Below, piece after piece: positions 1 through 8,714 of a stretch of DNA of 49,991 nt. Source of the stretch: Rickettsiales bacterium (GTDB lineage: Bacteria > Pseudomonadota > Alphaproteobacteria > Rickettsiales > SXRF01); NCBI GenBank assembly GCA_021299465.1, contig JAJTHB010000023.1:1-49991 (forward strand), given 5' to 3'. Every line of letters begins with the position of its first letter. Position 1 is the stretch's first letter. The translations under genes were made by a program, and so were the position numbers. The notes under the pieces are model-generated. The model was not told the DNA's origin and made no database searches. It saw only the letters and a program-made list of their open reading frames with translations.

Positions 1-507
1 GAAGAAAAATATTATTTCACGCCAGGCGATCTGGGCTTCAAAGCGCATGCTACCAGCGCTGGCAAACTCGGCACGCTTATCTGCTGGGATCAGTGGTATC
101 CCGAAGGCGCACGCCTCACCGCCATGCAGGGCGCGCACACCCTCTTCTACCCCACCGCGATTGGTTGGCATCCATCCGAGAAAGCCGAGTGGGGCGATTC
201 ACAGGTCGATAGCTGGATCACGATCCAGCGCGCCCACGCGATTGCCAACGGCGTGTTTGTCTGCGCGGTGAATCGTATCGGCCACGAAACCCCGCCGCAA
301 GGTGGCGACGGGCTGACTTTCTTTGGTAACTCGTTCATCTGTGATCCGTATGGCCGCATGCTCGCCCATGCATCCCATGACAAAGAGGAGGTGCTGATTG
401 CGGAGGCTGACCTCTCGCTGGTCGAGCACAAGCGCCGCAACTGGCCGTTTTTCCGCGACCGGCGTGTGGATGCGTATGGCGATTTAACCAAGCGCTTTGG
501 AGCTTAA
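1..507 (+). CDS. aguB: N-carbamoylputrescine amidase, 5' truncated by window edge
   Basis: This is the C-terminal part of a carbon-nitrogen hydrolase (nitrilase superfamily). It converts N-carbamoylputrescine to putrescine, CO2 and ammonia, the last step of the agmatine route to putrescine. The reading frame is open from base 1 and ends in TAA at 505-507. The motif LICWDQWYPE near the visible start carries the nucleophilic cysteine, and GWHP, the FFGNSF stretch and the R..WPFFRDRR tail are typical of the family. The Glu and Lys of the catalytic triad lie upstream, outside the window or at its edge. aguA follows with no gap, so the two form one operon that turns agmatine into putrescine. Confidence is high for the family and for the pathway because of the neighbour. 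Confidence 0.93.
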   Translation, partial: EEKYYFTPGDLGFKAHATSAGKLGTLICWDQWYPEGARLTAMQGAHTLFYPTAIGWHPSEKAEWGDSQVDSWITIQRAHAIANGVFVCAVNRIGHETPPQGGDGLTFFGNSFICDPYGRMLAHASHDKEEVLIAEADLSLVEHKRRNWPFFRDRRVDAYGDLTKRFGA

Positions 508-1545
508 ATGAAACGCGAATTTTTAATGCCCGCCGAGTGGGAGAAGCAAGCCGCCATCTGGCTGGCATGGCCTCACAACAAAGAAGACTGGCCGGATAAA
601 TTTGAGCCGATTCCCTGGGTGTATGCAGAGATTATTCGCCATATCGCACGCACGCAGCTGGTTCGCCTTGTGGTGCAGAATGACAAAGAGAAGAAACGCG
701 CAAACGATGTGCTGGAGCGCGCGGGCGTGAACCTAAAAAAAGTCGAATGGTATGTGATTCCCACCGATCGCATCTGGCTGCGCGACTCGGGGCCGATTTT
801 TGTAAGGGATAAAAAGAAAAACAAAGCCATGCTCGACTGGCGCTTTAATGCGTGGGCGAAATATCCCAACCATAAAAAAGATGACAAGGTGCCAGAGGCG
901 ATCAATGAAACGCACAAGCTCGAGCGCCTCCAGCCGATGCACAAAGGCAAGCGCGTGGTGCTGGAGGGCGGCTCCATTGATGTGAATGGCAAAGGCACGC
1001 TGATCACCACCGAGGAATGCCTGCTCTCCAAGATTCAATGCCGCAACCCAGGCTTTACGCGCGATGATTACGCCGAGGTGTTTGCAACCTATCTTGGCAT
1101 TGATCAGATCATCTGGCTTGGAAACGGTATTGTCGGCGATGATACGCACGGCCATGTTGATGACATTACGCGTTTTGTGAAAGCCGATACGATTGTCACG
1201 GTGGTTGAGAAAGATAAGCGTGATGACAATTACAGCCTGCTGCAGGATAACCTGAAGCGCCTCAAAAAAGCGCGTGATGCCAAGGGCAAAGCATTTAACA
1301 TTGTTGAACTACCCATGCCGAAGCCGGTGGTGTTTGAAGGCCAGCGACTGCCCGCCTCTTACGCTAATTTCCTGATTTGTAACGACGTGGTGCTGGTGCC
1401 GACTTTCAATGATCCCATGGATCGCATCGCACTCAATATTCTTGCCGAATGTTTTAAAGGGCGCGATGTGGTGGGTATTCACGCGGTTGATCTCGTCTGG
1501 GGACTGGGCACCATTCACTGTATGAGCCAGCAGGAACCGGCATGA
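508..1545 (+). CDS. aguA: Agmatine deiminase
   Basis: The enzyme hydrolyses agmatine to N-carbamoylputrescine and ammonia, supplying the substrate of the aguB product encoded just upstream. The 345-residue length is normal for the peptidylarginine-deiminase-like family. Visible signatures are WLRDSGP (R92, D93), GDDTHGHVDD (H214 and the aspartates around it) and the C-terminal catalytic cysteine C338 in GTIHCMSQQE. The family usually has a glycine where this protein has threonine in that last motif, a mild substitution. ATG 508 directly follows the aguB stop, and a GGAG sits 7 bases upstream. The gene ends in an ATGA overlap with the next one, so translation is probably coupled. The product should be cytoplasmic. 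Confidence 0.95.
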   Translation: MKREFLMPAEWEKQAAIWLAWPHNKEDWPDKFEPIPWVYAEIIRHIARTQLVRLVVQNDKEKKRANDVLERAGVNLKKVEWYVIPTDRIWLRDSGPIFVRDKKKNKAMLDWRFNAWAKYPNHKKDDKVPEAINETHKLERLQPMHKGKRVVLEGGSIDVNGKGTLITTEECLLSKIQCRNPGFTRDDYAEVFATYLGIDQIIWLGNGIVGDDTHGHVDDITRFVKADTIVTVVEKDKRDDNYSLLQDNLKRLKKARDAKGKAFNIVELPMPKPVVFEGQRLPASYANFLICNDVVLVPTFNDPMDRIALNILAECFKGRDVVGIHAVDLVWGLGTIHCMSQQEPA

Positions 1546-2417
1546 TGCGCCTGCTTGCTACAAGCTGGCGGGTGTTTCGCAATGCCGTGGCGAATACGGT
1601 CAATCATGATGGCATCGAGCATGCGGGTTATCTTGCTTTTCTTGGGCTGCTCGCGCTGTTTCCTTTTTTAGTATTCATGTTTTCAGTGATCGGCGTGATC
1701 GGACAGGGCGAGGCCGGTGAGCGTCTGATTGCCGAAGCGCTTTCGGTGCTCCCTGAGCATGTAATCGCGGCACTCAAACCACGTGTGGTTGAAATCATCT
1801 CAGGCCCCCCGCAAGGCCTTCTTACTATCGCCATTTTAGGCGCGATCTGGACTGCCTCATCCGCCGTGGAGGGCATCCGCACCGTCCTCAACCGCGCCTA
1901 CCATGTGACGACACCGCCAGCCTACTGGTTTCGCCGTAGCATGAGTGTGGTGCAGCTGCTCATCTTCACCGCGATCATGATCACTGCCATGCTGGCACTG
2001 GTATTCTTACCCATCGTACTTCATAACATTGAAGGATGGATGGGCATTAAACTGATCGAAGACGGAGAGCATGAGCTTGGCCGGATGGTCATCTGGATCG
2101 CAGTGGCTGCGATTTTTGCCACCGTAAGCTTCATTTACTATACCATTCCCAATATCAAACAGAGCTTTGTTGCCGTATGGCCCGGAGCATTGGTGGTGGT
2201 CGCGCTTTGGCTTTCTGCCGCCAATCTGTTTACGGTTTACCTTTCTAATTTTGATCAGGTAAATCTTATCTATGGCAGCTTAGGGGGCATCATCGCCGCA
2301 CTGCTTTTTTTCTATATCTGCAATGTGATTTTTATTTTCGGCGCCGAGCTGAATTACCAGATTACCCATGCGCTCGGCCACCGCGTGATCGAGAAGCAGC
2401 AAGGCATTGATGAATAA
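1542..2417 (+). CDS. YihY/UPF0761 family inner-membrane protein
   Basis: This 291-residue polytopic membrane protein belongs to the YihY family, once misnamed ribonuclease BN. The N-terminal part has the family's DGIEHAGYLAFLGLLALFPF segment, and about six hydrophobic helices are visible, for example near residues 28-48, 95-115, 138-165, 180-205, 212-235 and 245-270. The C-terminal IYGSLGGIIAALLFFYI and FGAELNYQ motifs are also characteristic. The biochemical role of the family is unsettled; transport of small molecules has been suggested. The gene overlaps aguA by 4 bases and the following glycosyltransferase by 8, so it is in the same transcription unit. Nothing in the sequence ties it functionally to polyamines. 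Confidence 0.88.
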   Translation: MMRLLATSWRVFRNAVANTVNHDGIEHAGYLAFLGLLALFPFLVFMFSVIGVIGQGEAGERLIAEALSVLPEHVIAALKPRVVEIISGPPQGLLTIAILGAIWTASSAVEGIRTVLNRAYHVTTPPAYWFRRSMSVVQLLIFTAIMITAMLALVFLPIVLHNIEGWMGIKLIEDGEHELGRMVIWIAVAAIFATVSFIYYTIPNIKQSFVAVWPGALVVVALWLSAANLFTVYLSNFDQVNLIYGSLGGIIAALLFFYICNVIFIFGAELNYQITHALGHRVIEKQQGIDE

Positions 2418-4473
2418 TCGCCTAACCACGTCAAATGATTTGATAGTGTGGCCTCTTATAGCGCCAATCGTCGGCATTATTCTTGGCGTTTTGATGTTAT
2501 TTTATGGGGATCAGCTGGGGCGTGTGGTGCCTCGCGGTGCACTGGATGGTTATAGCAGCCACCTGATCGCTTGCCTCGTTGGCGCTCCCATCCTGATCAC
2601 CTTGTATCTTTGGAAAAAAGGCACAGCGCTACCCGCCTTGCTTGCCATTAGCAGCTCCATTTCACTGTTCTGTTTCACACTTCTGCCAGCAACTTCCAAT
2701 GGTTCGGTGACGGTTATCGAGCAACTCATCTGCCTGCTGGGTGCTATCATTTTAGCTTGGTCACTGGTCAGGTTTGCCCCCTTTCATTCGCCCGCTAAAA
2801 AAATGATGGTTCTGATTCGCCGCCTTGGGCACGTTCCCAGCCTGGTTTATGTCGGCACGCTCTTTATGTTATTTCTAGCGCTGACCATTACGTTATCCTG
2901 GGAACTGTTTATGTTCCGCCCATCCTATGATGATTCGCTGGTGCAGTATATTCAGGGTAAAATCTACGCGCAGGGCGAGTTTTTCATCAAACACCCGCTG
3001 CAAGAATTCTTCCAAACCAAGCTGATGATCAATACCAAAGAACAATGGTATTCGATCTGGCAACCGCTGCATGCGTTTTTTATTTCGCTTGGTTTCCGCG
3101 TGGGTGCGCCGTGGATTGCCAACCCGATGCTGGGCGGCCTGACGCTGGTTGCCATTTATTTTCTGGCGCGGCGCGTGGCGGGTGAAAAAACGGCAAGGCT
3201 CGCTGCCCTGCTTACCCTCTTCTGCCCATTCATATTCTTCATGTCATCGGAATATATGGTGCATGCCACCTCGCTGCTTTTTTCCGCGCTGTTTCTTTTA
3301 TTCTTTTTCGAAATGCGTCATGCGATCGAGTTTAAGAACCAGACCGACGCAGCCTGCTTTGCTCTGCTGGTCGGGCTTTCAATCGGCATGGTGTTTCTGA
3401 TCCGCCCGCTCACCGGCGTCGGCGTGATGCTACTCTTCGTCGTGTTCTTCCTCTATGAACTATGGAAAAAACCGAAAGACCACCTGCCCTCCATGCTTGC
3501 GATCGGGCTTGGCTTTGCCGTCTGTGGCTGCATTCAAATTTGGTACAACCTGAACACCACCACCGACTGGTGGCTGGCGCCTTATGTGAAAGACCATGAG
3601 CGCGGCCTACCAGGCTTTGAGCGTGGCCATACCATCCTGATCGGGCTGCTCAAAGGCCAGCGCGAGTGGGGGCTACTCAACCACGCCATGTTTGAGTGGT
3701 TTGTGCCATCCACTATTTTTGTACTGCTTGCCTGCCTTACACCAATGAAAAACACGGCGCTTAAGCTGCTCGCTTTATTGCTGGTCGTGTACAGCATCGT
3801 CAATATGTATAACCGCTTTATCTACCATATCTTTGGCCCACGCTTCATTTATGAACTGACACCTGCAATCATCGTGCTCACTGCTTACGGCATGATGAAA
3901 TTACCGGCCCTGATTCGCTGCTGGGGCATTCGCTTGCCGGCAGGAAAAAGCAGCACGCAGGCTTCGCTCATCATCACCGTGATGGTTATTTTTGCCAGCG
4001 GCTGGAGTGATAAAATCCCGATGGTGATGGGCATGTATAAACGTTACATCCATAACAAACCCCAATTCGTAGAGACTATTCTGGAAGGCACGGAAAAACC
4101 GGCGCTGGTCTTTATCGAGCGCCCACGCAATAAATTTGGTACACGTCGGCGCGAAGGCCCGAATAAATATTTATGGGTCGCATTCCTCAATCCTCCTACG
4201 CCCGATGCGCCGGTGATTGTCGCGCGTGATCTTGGTGATACCCGCAACAAAGAGTTGATGGCGTATTATCCCAAGCACAAACCTTATCTGGAATATAAAG
4301 GAAGGCTGTTTGAAGTTGACCCTGAGACCAAAACTTCGGATGAAGCGCGCTCAAGGCAACGGCGGGATTTTCGCCGCGAGCGCGAGAAGCGCCGCCCAGG
4401 GATTGATATTCCGGTCAAACCAGCAGAGCAATCTTTGCCGAAAATTGAAGGTACAACATTGCCAGCGCAATAG
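2410..4473 (+). CDS. GT-C fold (ArnT/PMT-like, GT39-type) membrane glycosyltransferase
   Basis: This 687-residue protein has a dense run of hydrophobic helices in its first 520 residues and a hydrophilic, positively charged C-terminal tail. The first periplasmic loop contains the acidic SYDDSLVQYI motif and WQPLHAFFISLGFRVG, the arrangement seen in polyprenyl-phosphate-sugar dependent transferases such as ArnT. The donor is therefore expected to be a lipid-linked sugar and the transfer periplasmic; the acceptor is unknown. ATG 2410 was chosen over TTG 2407 because it is a stronger start. The 3' end overlaps the oppositely oriented prepilin peptidase by 59 bases. It may belong with the arabinose-type operon downstream, but that gene pair lies between them, so this is only inference. 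Confidence 0.75.
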   Translation: MNNRLTTSNDLIVWPLIAPIVGIILGVLMLFYGDQLGRVVPRGALDGYSSHLIACLVGAPILITLYLWKKGTALPALLAISSSISLFCFTLLPATSNGSVTVIEQLICLLGAIILAWSLVRFAPFHSPAKKMMVLIRRLGHVPSLVYVGTLFMLFLALTITLSWELFMFRPSYDDSLVQYIQGKIYAQGEFFIKHPLQEFFQTKLMINTKEQWYSIWQPLHAFFISLGFRVGAPWIANPMLGGLTLVAIYFLARRVAGEKTARLAALLTLFCPFIFFMSSEYMVHATSLLFSALFLLFFFEMRHAIEFKNQTDAACFALLVGLSIGMVFLIRPLTGVGVMLLFVVFFLYELWKKPKDHLPSMLAIGLGFAVCGCIQIWYNLNTTTDWWLAPYVKDHERGLPGFERGHTILIGLLKGQREWGLLNHAMFEWFVPSTIFVLLACLTPMKNTALKLLALLLVVYSIVNMYNRFIYHIFGPRFIYELTPAIIVLTAYGMMKLPALIRCWGIRLPAGKSSTQASLIITVMVIFASGWSDKIPMVMGMYKRYIHNKPQFVETILEGTEKPALVFIERPRNKFGTRRREGPNKYLWVAFLNPPTPDAPVIVARDLGDTRNKELMAYYPKHKPYLEYKGRLFEVDPETKTSDEARSRQRRDFRREREKRRPGIDIPVKPAEQSLPKIEGTTLPAQ

Positions 4474-4897
4474 CGACGCCATAAGGCACCGGTTCGCCTT
4501 CCTTGAGAATGCGCGGCAGCGTTTTAGCAGGCCTTAAATAAGGTATCGGCTTGCGAATAAGCCACAGCGATAAAGCGAGAATGCCGCCCAATATCGCGGT
4601 GATGAAGATAAACTCGAGCAGCAGGCTCCAGCCTACCCACAAGGCGCAAACAGTAATCAGCTTGATATCGCCGCCCCCCATGAGCCGAAGCGCAAACACC
4701 ACATAACCTAGCGCGAAAACCACTCCCATGGCGGCCAGCGCCATCTGCCAATCAACCGCCTCATGACTTAGCCATAAAGACACGGGATAAAGCACCAGAA
4801 GGGATCCAACCAGCCAGTTAGGTATGATATAGCGCGTGACATCATACACCATCACTGCCAACATGGAAAAAATGAAATACAGGCTGATTATGGCCAT
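4415..4897 (-). CDS. A24 prepilin peptidase (CpaA/TadV type, no methylase domain)
   Basis: The 160-residue membrane protein is an aspartic protease that would remove the leader peptide from type IV prepilins or pseudopilins at the cytoplasmic membrane. The two catalytic aspartates are visible: D19 in YDVTRYIIPN and D77 in GGGDIKL, the GxGD-like motif of the A24 family. The short length means that the N-terminal zinc-binding methylase domain of PilD-type enzymes is absent, as in CpaA, TadV or FlaK-like enzymes. Two pilin-like genes occur later in the window (near 44.5 and 47.5 kb), which are plausible substrates. The C-terminal 19 codons or so overlap the 3' end of the glycosyltransferase gene on the other strand. 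Confidence 0.88.
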   Translation of the reverse strand: MAIISLYFIFSMLAVMVYDVTRYIIPNWLVGSLLVLYPVSLWLSHEAVDWQMALAAMGVVFALGYVVFALRLMGGGDIKLITVCALWVGWSLLLEFIFITAILGGILALSLWLIRKPIPYLRPAKTLPRILKEGEPVPYGVAIALAMLYLQFSAKIALLV

Positions 4898-4960
4898 AAA
4901 ACCCTCGTTTCAGGCAGATTATCAGCCAGTCCTTAACCAGAGATTAATGGGCTTCAGGCT

Positions 4961-5794
4961 ATGATGAAATCTGCGTTGCGCCCCATGCTGAACCTGTTTC
5001 TGTCACTGCTGCTGATTTACATCGCCATATTGGCACTGATGTTCGTGTTCCAGCGATCACTGATGTATCATCCGTTCGCTGCAACCGGCACGCCCGAGCA
5101 AAATGGCCTCAGCGGCTTTAGTGAGCTTCACGCACCAACCCCCGATGGCATCCAAATACAATTGTGGTATCGTCAGGCTGATAGAGGCTTTCCAACCATT
5201 GTTTATTTTCATGGTAATGGTGGCAATATTGCCGGGCGAGCGGTGATTTATGATGCGTTTGCGAGACTTGGTTTTGGCGTACTGGCTGTTAGCTATCGCG
5301 GCTATGGCCTGAGTAATGGCAGCCCAAGTGAGCAAGGGCTGTATACGGATGCGCGCACCGCTATCGAGCTGCTGATCAAAGAAAAACACGTGGAGCCATC
5401 ACGTATTATTCTATTTGGCGAATCGCTGGGTACCGGTGTGGCCACGAAAATGGCAACCGAATATAAAGTCGGCCTGCTGGTACTTCAGGCCCCTTACACG
5501 TCAGTTGCAGCCCGTGCACAGGAAATTTATCCGTTTGTTCCGGCAAGACTGCTCATGAAAGACCGCTTTGATAACCTCTCAAAAATTCAGGCAATTCAAT
5601 CGCCGCTACTGCTCTTCCACGGCGAACTGGATAATGTCATTCCTGTTCATCATGGCAGGCGTGTTTTTGAATCGGCGCGCGAGCCAAAGCGTGCATTTTT
5701 CCTTCCTCATGTTAATCACAATGACTTTGACAGCCGCATGATTTCATCGCATGCTCAGACCTACGCGAAAGAACTTGGTCTTATCCATCAATGA
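4961..5794 (+). CDS. Membrane-anchored alpha/beta hydrolase (BEM46/ABHD17-like)
   Basis: A 277-residue serine hydrolase with one N-terminal hydrophobic helix (about residues 10-32) followed by a full alpha/beta hydrolase domain. The oxyanion HGNGGN motif, the nucleophile elbow GESLGTG, an aspartate in HGELDNVIP and a late histidine in HVNHNDF can all be seen, so the enzyme should be active. The substrate is not evident. It starts the transcription unit that continues into the DprE1-like oxidase with an ATGA overlap, so it may act on a lipid or glycolipid of that pathway, but homologues are also found as solitary genes. ATG 4961 is followed by a second ATG; either could start translation. Confidence 0.85.
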   Translation: MMKSALRPMLNLFLSLLLIYIAILALMFVFQRSLMYHPFAATGTPEQNGLSGFSELHAPTPDGIQIQLWYRQADRGFPTIVYFHGNGGNIAGRAVIYDAFARLGFGVLAVSYRGYGLSNGSPSEQGLYTDARTAIELLIKEKHVEPSRIILFGESLGTGVATKMATEYKVGLLVLQAPYTSVAARAQEIYPFVPARLLMKDRFDNLSKIQAIQSPLLLFHGELDNVIPVHHGRRVFESAREPKRAFFLPHVNHNDFDSRMISSHAQTYAKELGLIHQ

Positions 5795-7161
5795 ATACAA
5801 AACAAGAACGGTTACATGGCTGGGGTCACACACCCGTGGTTGATTCACTATCGTGGCGACCAGAAAAAGGGCGCGAACTGCGTGAGTTAGTGAAAAATGC
5901 CGCCTCGCCCACGCTGCTTGCGCGCGGCATGGGGCGCTCGTATGGCGATGCTTCACTGCAACCAGCCGGCGTGATTCGCACCGAACGCTTCGATCATCTG
6001 ATTGAGTTTGATGCCGAGCTTGGCATCCTAAGGGCACAAGCTGGGTTGACGCTTGCAGACGTGATGGATTTTGCGGTTCCGCGAGGATTTTTACCGCCGG
6101 TGCTACCTGGCACGCGCTATGTCACGCTAGGCGGCGCTTTTGCCTGCAATGTGCATGGCAAAAACCATTTCGCGCTTGGTGATTTTGCTGAGCATGTCCT
6201 CTCGATACGCCTGCTGCTTGCTGATGGTCGCTCGGTGGAATGCTCGCCGCAGGAGCATAGCGATCTGTTCTGGGCAACCGCTGGCGGCATGGGCATGACC
6301 GGCGTCATTGAAGAACTCACGCTTCGCTTGAGGCCAATTAATTCTATCTCGCTCAGAGCGATTCATTACCGCGTCGATTCTATCCACGACATGATCGCCG
6401 CCTTCGAACAATATCGCAGCAAAAGCGACTATATGATTGGCTGGATTGATCACATGGCAAAAGGTGACCTGCTCGGCCGAGGTGTATTTGAAGCAGCGTC
6501 GCATGTCGCTTTTGCTGATGGCGGCAAGCCTCTGAGTGAGTACCGGCCGCTTAAGCAGAAAAAAAACATCCCGACCTTTGCACCAAACTGGCTGCTTAAT
6601 CGCTATTCAATGGCAATTTATAACCGCTTGCGTTTTCGCCGCTACAGCTATCAGCGCCAGAGTGAGAACACCGATTTCAATGGTTTTTTTCATCCGCTCG
6701 ACGGGCTTGGCAGCTGGTATAAGCTCTATGGCAAGCGTGGCTTCTTCCAGTATCAATGCCTCATTCCTGAAACTGCGAATGTTGCACAGAATATTCAGCG
6801 CTTTCTCGAAATGCTGCATGAAGAAAAGCTTTTTTCCTATCTCGCTGTTATCAAATACCACCGCGATGGCCTCGGCATGCTCACCTTCCCGCTGAAGGGA
6901 TACAGCATCGCACTTGATTTTCCGAACACGAAGCGTGTGCGTGATTTCCTGCCGCAGCTTAGCCGGTGGATCGCCGAGCGCGGCGGGCGCGTGTACCTTG
7001 CGAAAGACGCGCTGCTGACGCCAGAACAGTTTCAGCACATGTACAGCACGCATGCTGGTGTATGGCAGGATGTGCTGCGTGATATTGATCCGGACGGCCG
7101 CTTCACATCACTTATGTCCGACCGCCTGAACTGGAAGCCATGGCGCTCGTCCGCCCTCTAG
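5791..7161 (+). CDS. dprE1: DprE1-like FAD-dependent decaprenylphosphoryl-ribose oxidase
   Basis: The product is a 456-residue FAD-binding protein of the VAO/PCMH type. With DprE2 it would epimerise polyprenylphosphoryl-D-ribose to the D-arabinose form by oxidising the 2'-hydroxyl. Visible family signatures are GMGRSYGDAS (FAD pyrophosphate loop, near residue 47), PVLPGTRYVTLGGAFACNVH and GKNHFALGDF (near 95-125), FWATAGGMGMTG (near 165) and, near the C terminus, YLAKDALLTPEQF with MSDRLNW. These match mycobacterial DprE1 rather than general aldonolactone oxidases. It overlaps the upstream hydrolase by 4 bases and the downstream glycosyltransferase by 22, and DprE2 follows, which strengthens the call. 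The UbiA-type ribose-phosphate transferase that would make the substrate is not in this window. Confidence 0.88.
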   Translation: MNTKQERLHGWGHTPVVDSLSWRPEKGRELRELVKNAASPTLLARGMGRSYGDASLQPAGVIRTERFDHLIEFDAELGILRAQAGLTLADVMDFAVPRGFLPPVLPGTRYVTLGGAFACNVHGKNHFALGDFAEHVLSIRLLLADGRSVECSPQEHSDLFWATAGGMGMTGVIEELTLRLRPINSISLRAIHYRVDSIHDMIAAFEQYRSKSDYMIGWIDHMAKGDLLGRGVFEAASHVAFADGGKPLSEYRPLKQKKNIPTFAPNWLLNRYSMAIYNRLRFRRYSYQRQSENTDFNGFFHPLDGLGSWYKLYGKRGFFQYQCLIPETANVAQNIQRFLEMLHEEKLFSYLAVIKYHRDGLGMLTFPLKGYSIALDFPNTKRVRDFLPQLSRWIAERGGRVYLAKDALLTPEQFQHMYSTHAGVWQDVLRDIDPDGRFTSLMSDRLNWKPWRSSAL

Positions 7162-8714
7162 CTCGCTTCCTGCAGCAACCAGCGGCATGGTGGCTGCTCT
7201 GCTCTTTGCTTATGCTTGCATTTGCCCTGATGTTCGTTCGCGCCTGGGCAGCGGAAGATGCCTACATCACCTTCCGCGTGATCGAAAACGCAGTAAATGG
7301 CGATGGCCTGCGCTGGAATCTTCATGAGCGTGTGCAAGTCTATACCCATCCACTCTGGCTGCTGCTAAATATTCCGCTGCATGCAATCTGGGGAAACCTG
7401 TTTCACTCAAGCATGGCGCTATCGCTGGTTTGTTCGCTTGGAGCGCTTGCCGTAACGCTTGCTGCGCGAAAGCAATCCGCAGCGATTGTGATGGTCTTAC
7501 TGTTTGCGGCTTTTCTGGCTTCTAAATCCGTGATGGATTACACGACTTCCGGCCTTGAAACGCCGCTTGCTTATCTGCTTTTTGCGTTCGTCGGACTGGT
7601 ATTGGTACGGCTACGGGAACATAAATTCTTCTGGTTCCTGCTGTCGCTAAGCGTCGCTCTGTCGCTGCTGAACCGTCTCGATACGGCGATTCTTTTTGCA
7701 CCTGTTTTACTCTGGCTGGTGGCAAGCGAATGGAAGAACGTGCGCTGGCTACAGATCATATACGGCGCATTGCCGCTGATTGCCTGGTTCTATTTTGCGC
7801 TGCTTTATTATGGCTTTTTATTTCCCAACACCAAGTATGCCAAGCTCGATACCGGACTGCCGCTTGCGCTCTATCTGCAGCAAAGCGCTAATTATGTGAA
7901 ATACCTGCTCGTCCTTGATCTTGCTGGTTTTCTGATCCTGTGCTCATCGATCTTTTTCATTTTTCGCGCGCGCGGAGTACCACAAATGATCGCCATTGGC
8001 ATCTACTGCTATTTTCTTTATGTGCTGCGTATTGGCGGTGATTACATGGCGGGGCGTTTCTGGGCGTTGCCGATTTTTGCCACAATCTGGCTGTGGTATG
8101 TGGCGCCTCCTGAAAAGCTTCGCCTAGATCAGCTCTTTGCTATAGCGGGTGTGCTCATCGCCGCGCATGTCGTCTCACCTATGCTGCGCAACATCCATGA
8201 AAACTGTAATGACTGCATTGAGCTAAAAGGCCGCATCCTTGATTCGACGCGAACCTTCCGCGGCAGCAGCCTGGTAATGGAGCGCTGGCCACTTAAAATC
8301 AGGCCTGAAGCGCATCATCCTTTCTGCCATGATGGAAGGCGCCGCCTTGCAAAGAAAGACCCGCCGGTTGAGGTGATGTTTTTTATCGGTATGCATGCTT
8401 ACTGCGCTGGCCCGCAGCTTAAGGCGATTGATATGCTTGGCCTCGGTGATGCGCTGATCGCCCGCCTGCCCGCTTCCGATGATCACCGGTTTTACATTGG
8501 CCATTTCCGCCGCGATGTGCCTAAAGGCTATGCCTACGCCGTAGAAACCGGCTTTACTACATTGATGAATCCATCTCTGGCTAAGTATTACGAGAAGCTG
8601 CGCCTGATTACGCAAGGCGAATTGTTTGATGCCGAGCGATTAAAAACCATTGTACGATTCAATCTGGGTGACTATGACCATTGGCGGGATGAGTACCTTA
8701 ATGCAAAAAAATGA
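7140..8714 (+). CDS. Arabinosyltransferase-like GT-C membrane glycosyltransferase
   Basis: This 524-residue membrane protein has about ten hydrophobic helices up to residue 350 and a soluble C-terminal domain. The first loop reads AAEDAYITFRVIENAV (D40) followed by a short gap and VQVYTHPLW, a pattern like that of the mycobacterial AftB family, which uses decaprenylphosphoryl-arabinose. Another conserved-looking stretch is FPNTKYAKLDTG near residue 230. Its place between DprE1 and DprE2, overlapping both, makes it the likely user of the lipid-linked D-arabinofuranose they would make. The acceptor could be lipopolysaccharide, a pilin or another surface glycan; the sequence does not say. ATG 7140 is the only good start and lies inside the end of dprE1. 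Confidence 0.78.
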   Translation: MALVRPLARFLQQPAAWWLLCSLLMLAFALMFVRAWAAEDAYITFRVIENAVNGDGLRWNLHERVQVYTHPLWLLLNIPLHAIWGNLFHSSMALSLVCSLGALAVTLAARKQSAAIVMVLLFAAFLASKSVMDYTTSGLETPLAYLLFAFVGLVLVRLREHKFFWFLLSLSVALSLLNRLDTAILFAPVLLWLVASEWKNVRWLQIIYGALPLIAWFYFALLYYGFLFPNTKYAKLDTGLPLALYLQQSANYVKYLLVLDLAGFLILCSSIFFIFRARGVPQMIAIGIYCYFLYVLRIGGDYMAGRFWALPIFATIWLWYVAPPEKLRLDQLFAIAGVLIAAHVVSPMLRNIHENCNDCIELKGRILDSTRTFRGSSLVMERWPLKIRPEAHHPFCHDGRRRLAKKDPPVEVMFFIGMHAYCAGPQLKAIDMLGLGDALIARLPASDDHRFYIGHFRRDVPKGYAYAVETGFTTLMNPSLAKYYEKLRLITQGELFDAERLKTIVRFNLGDYDHWRDEYLNAKK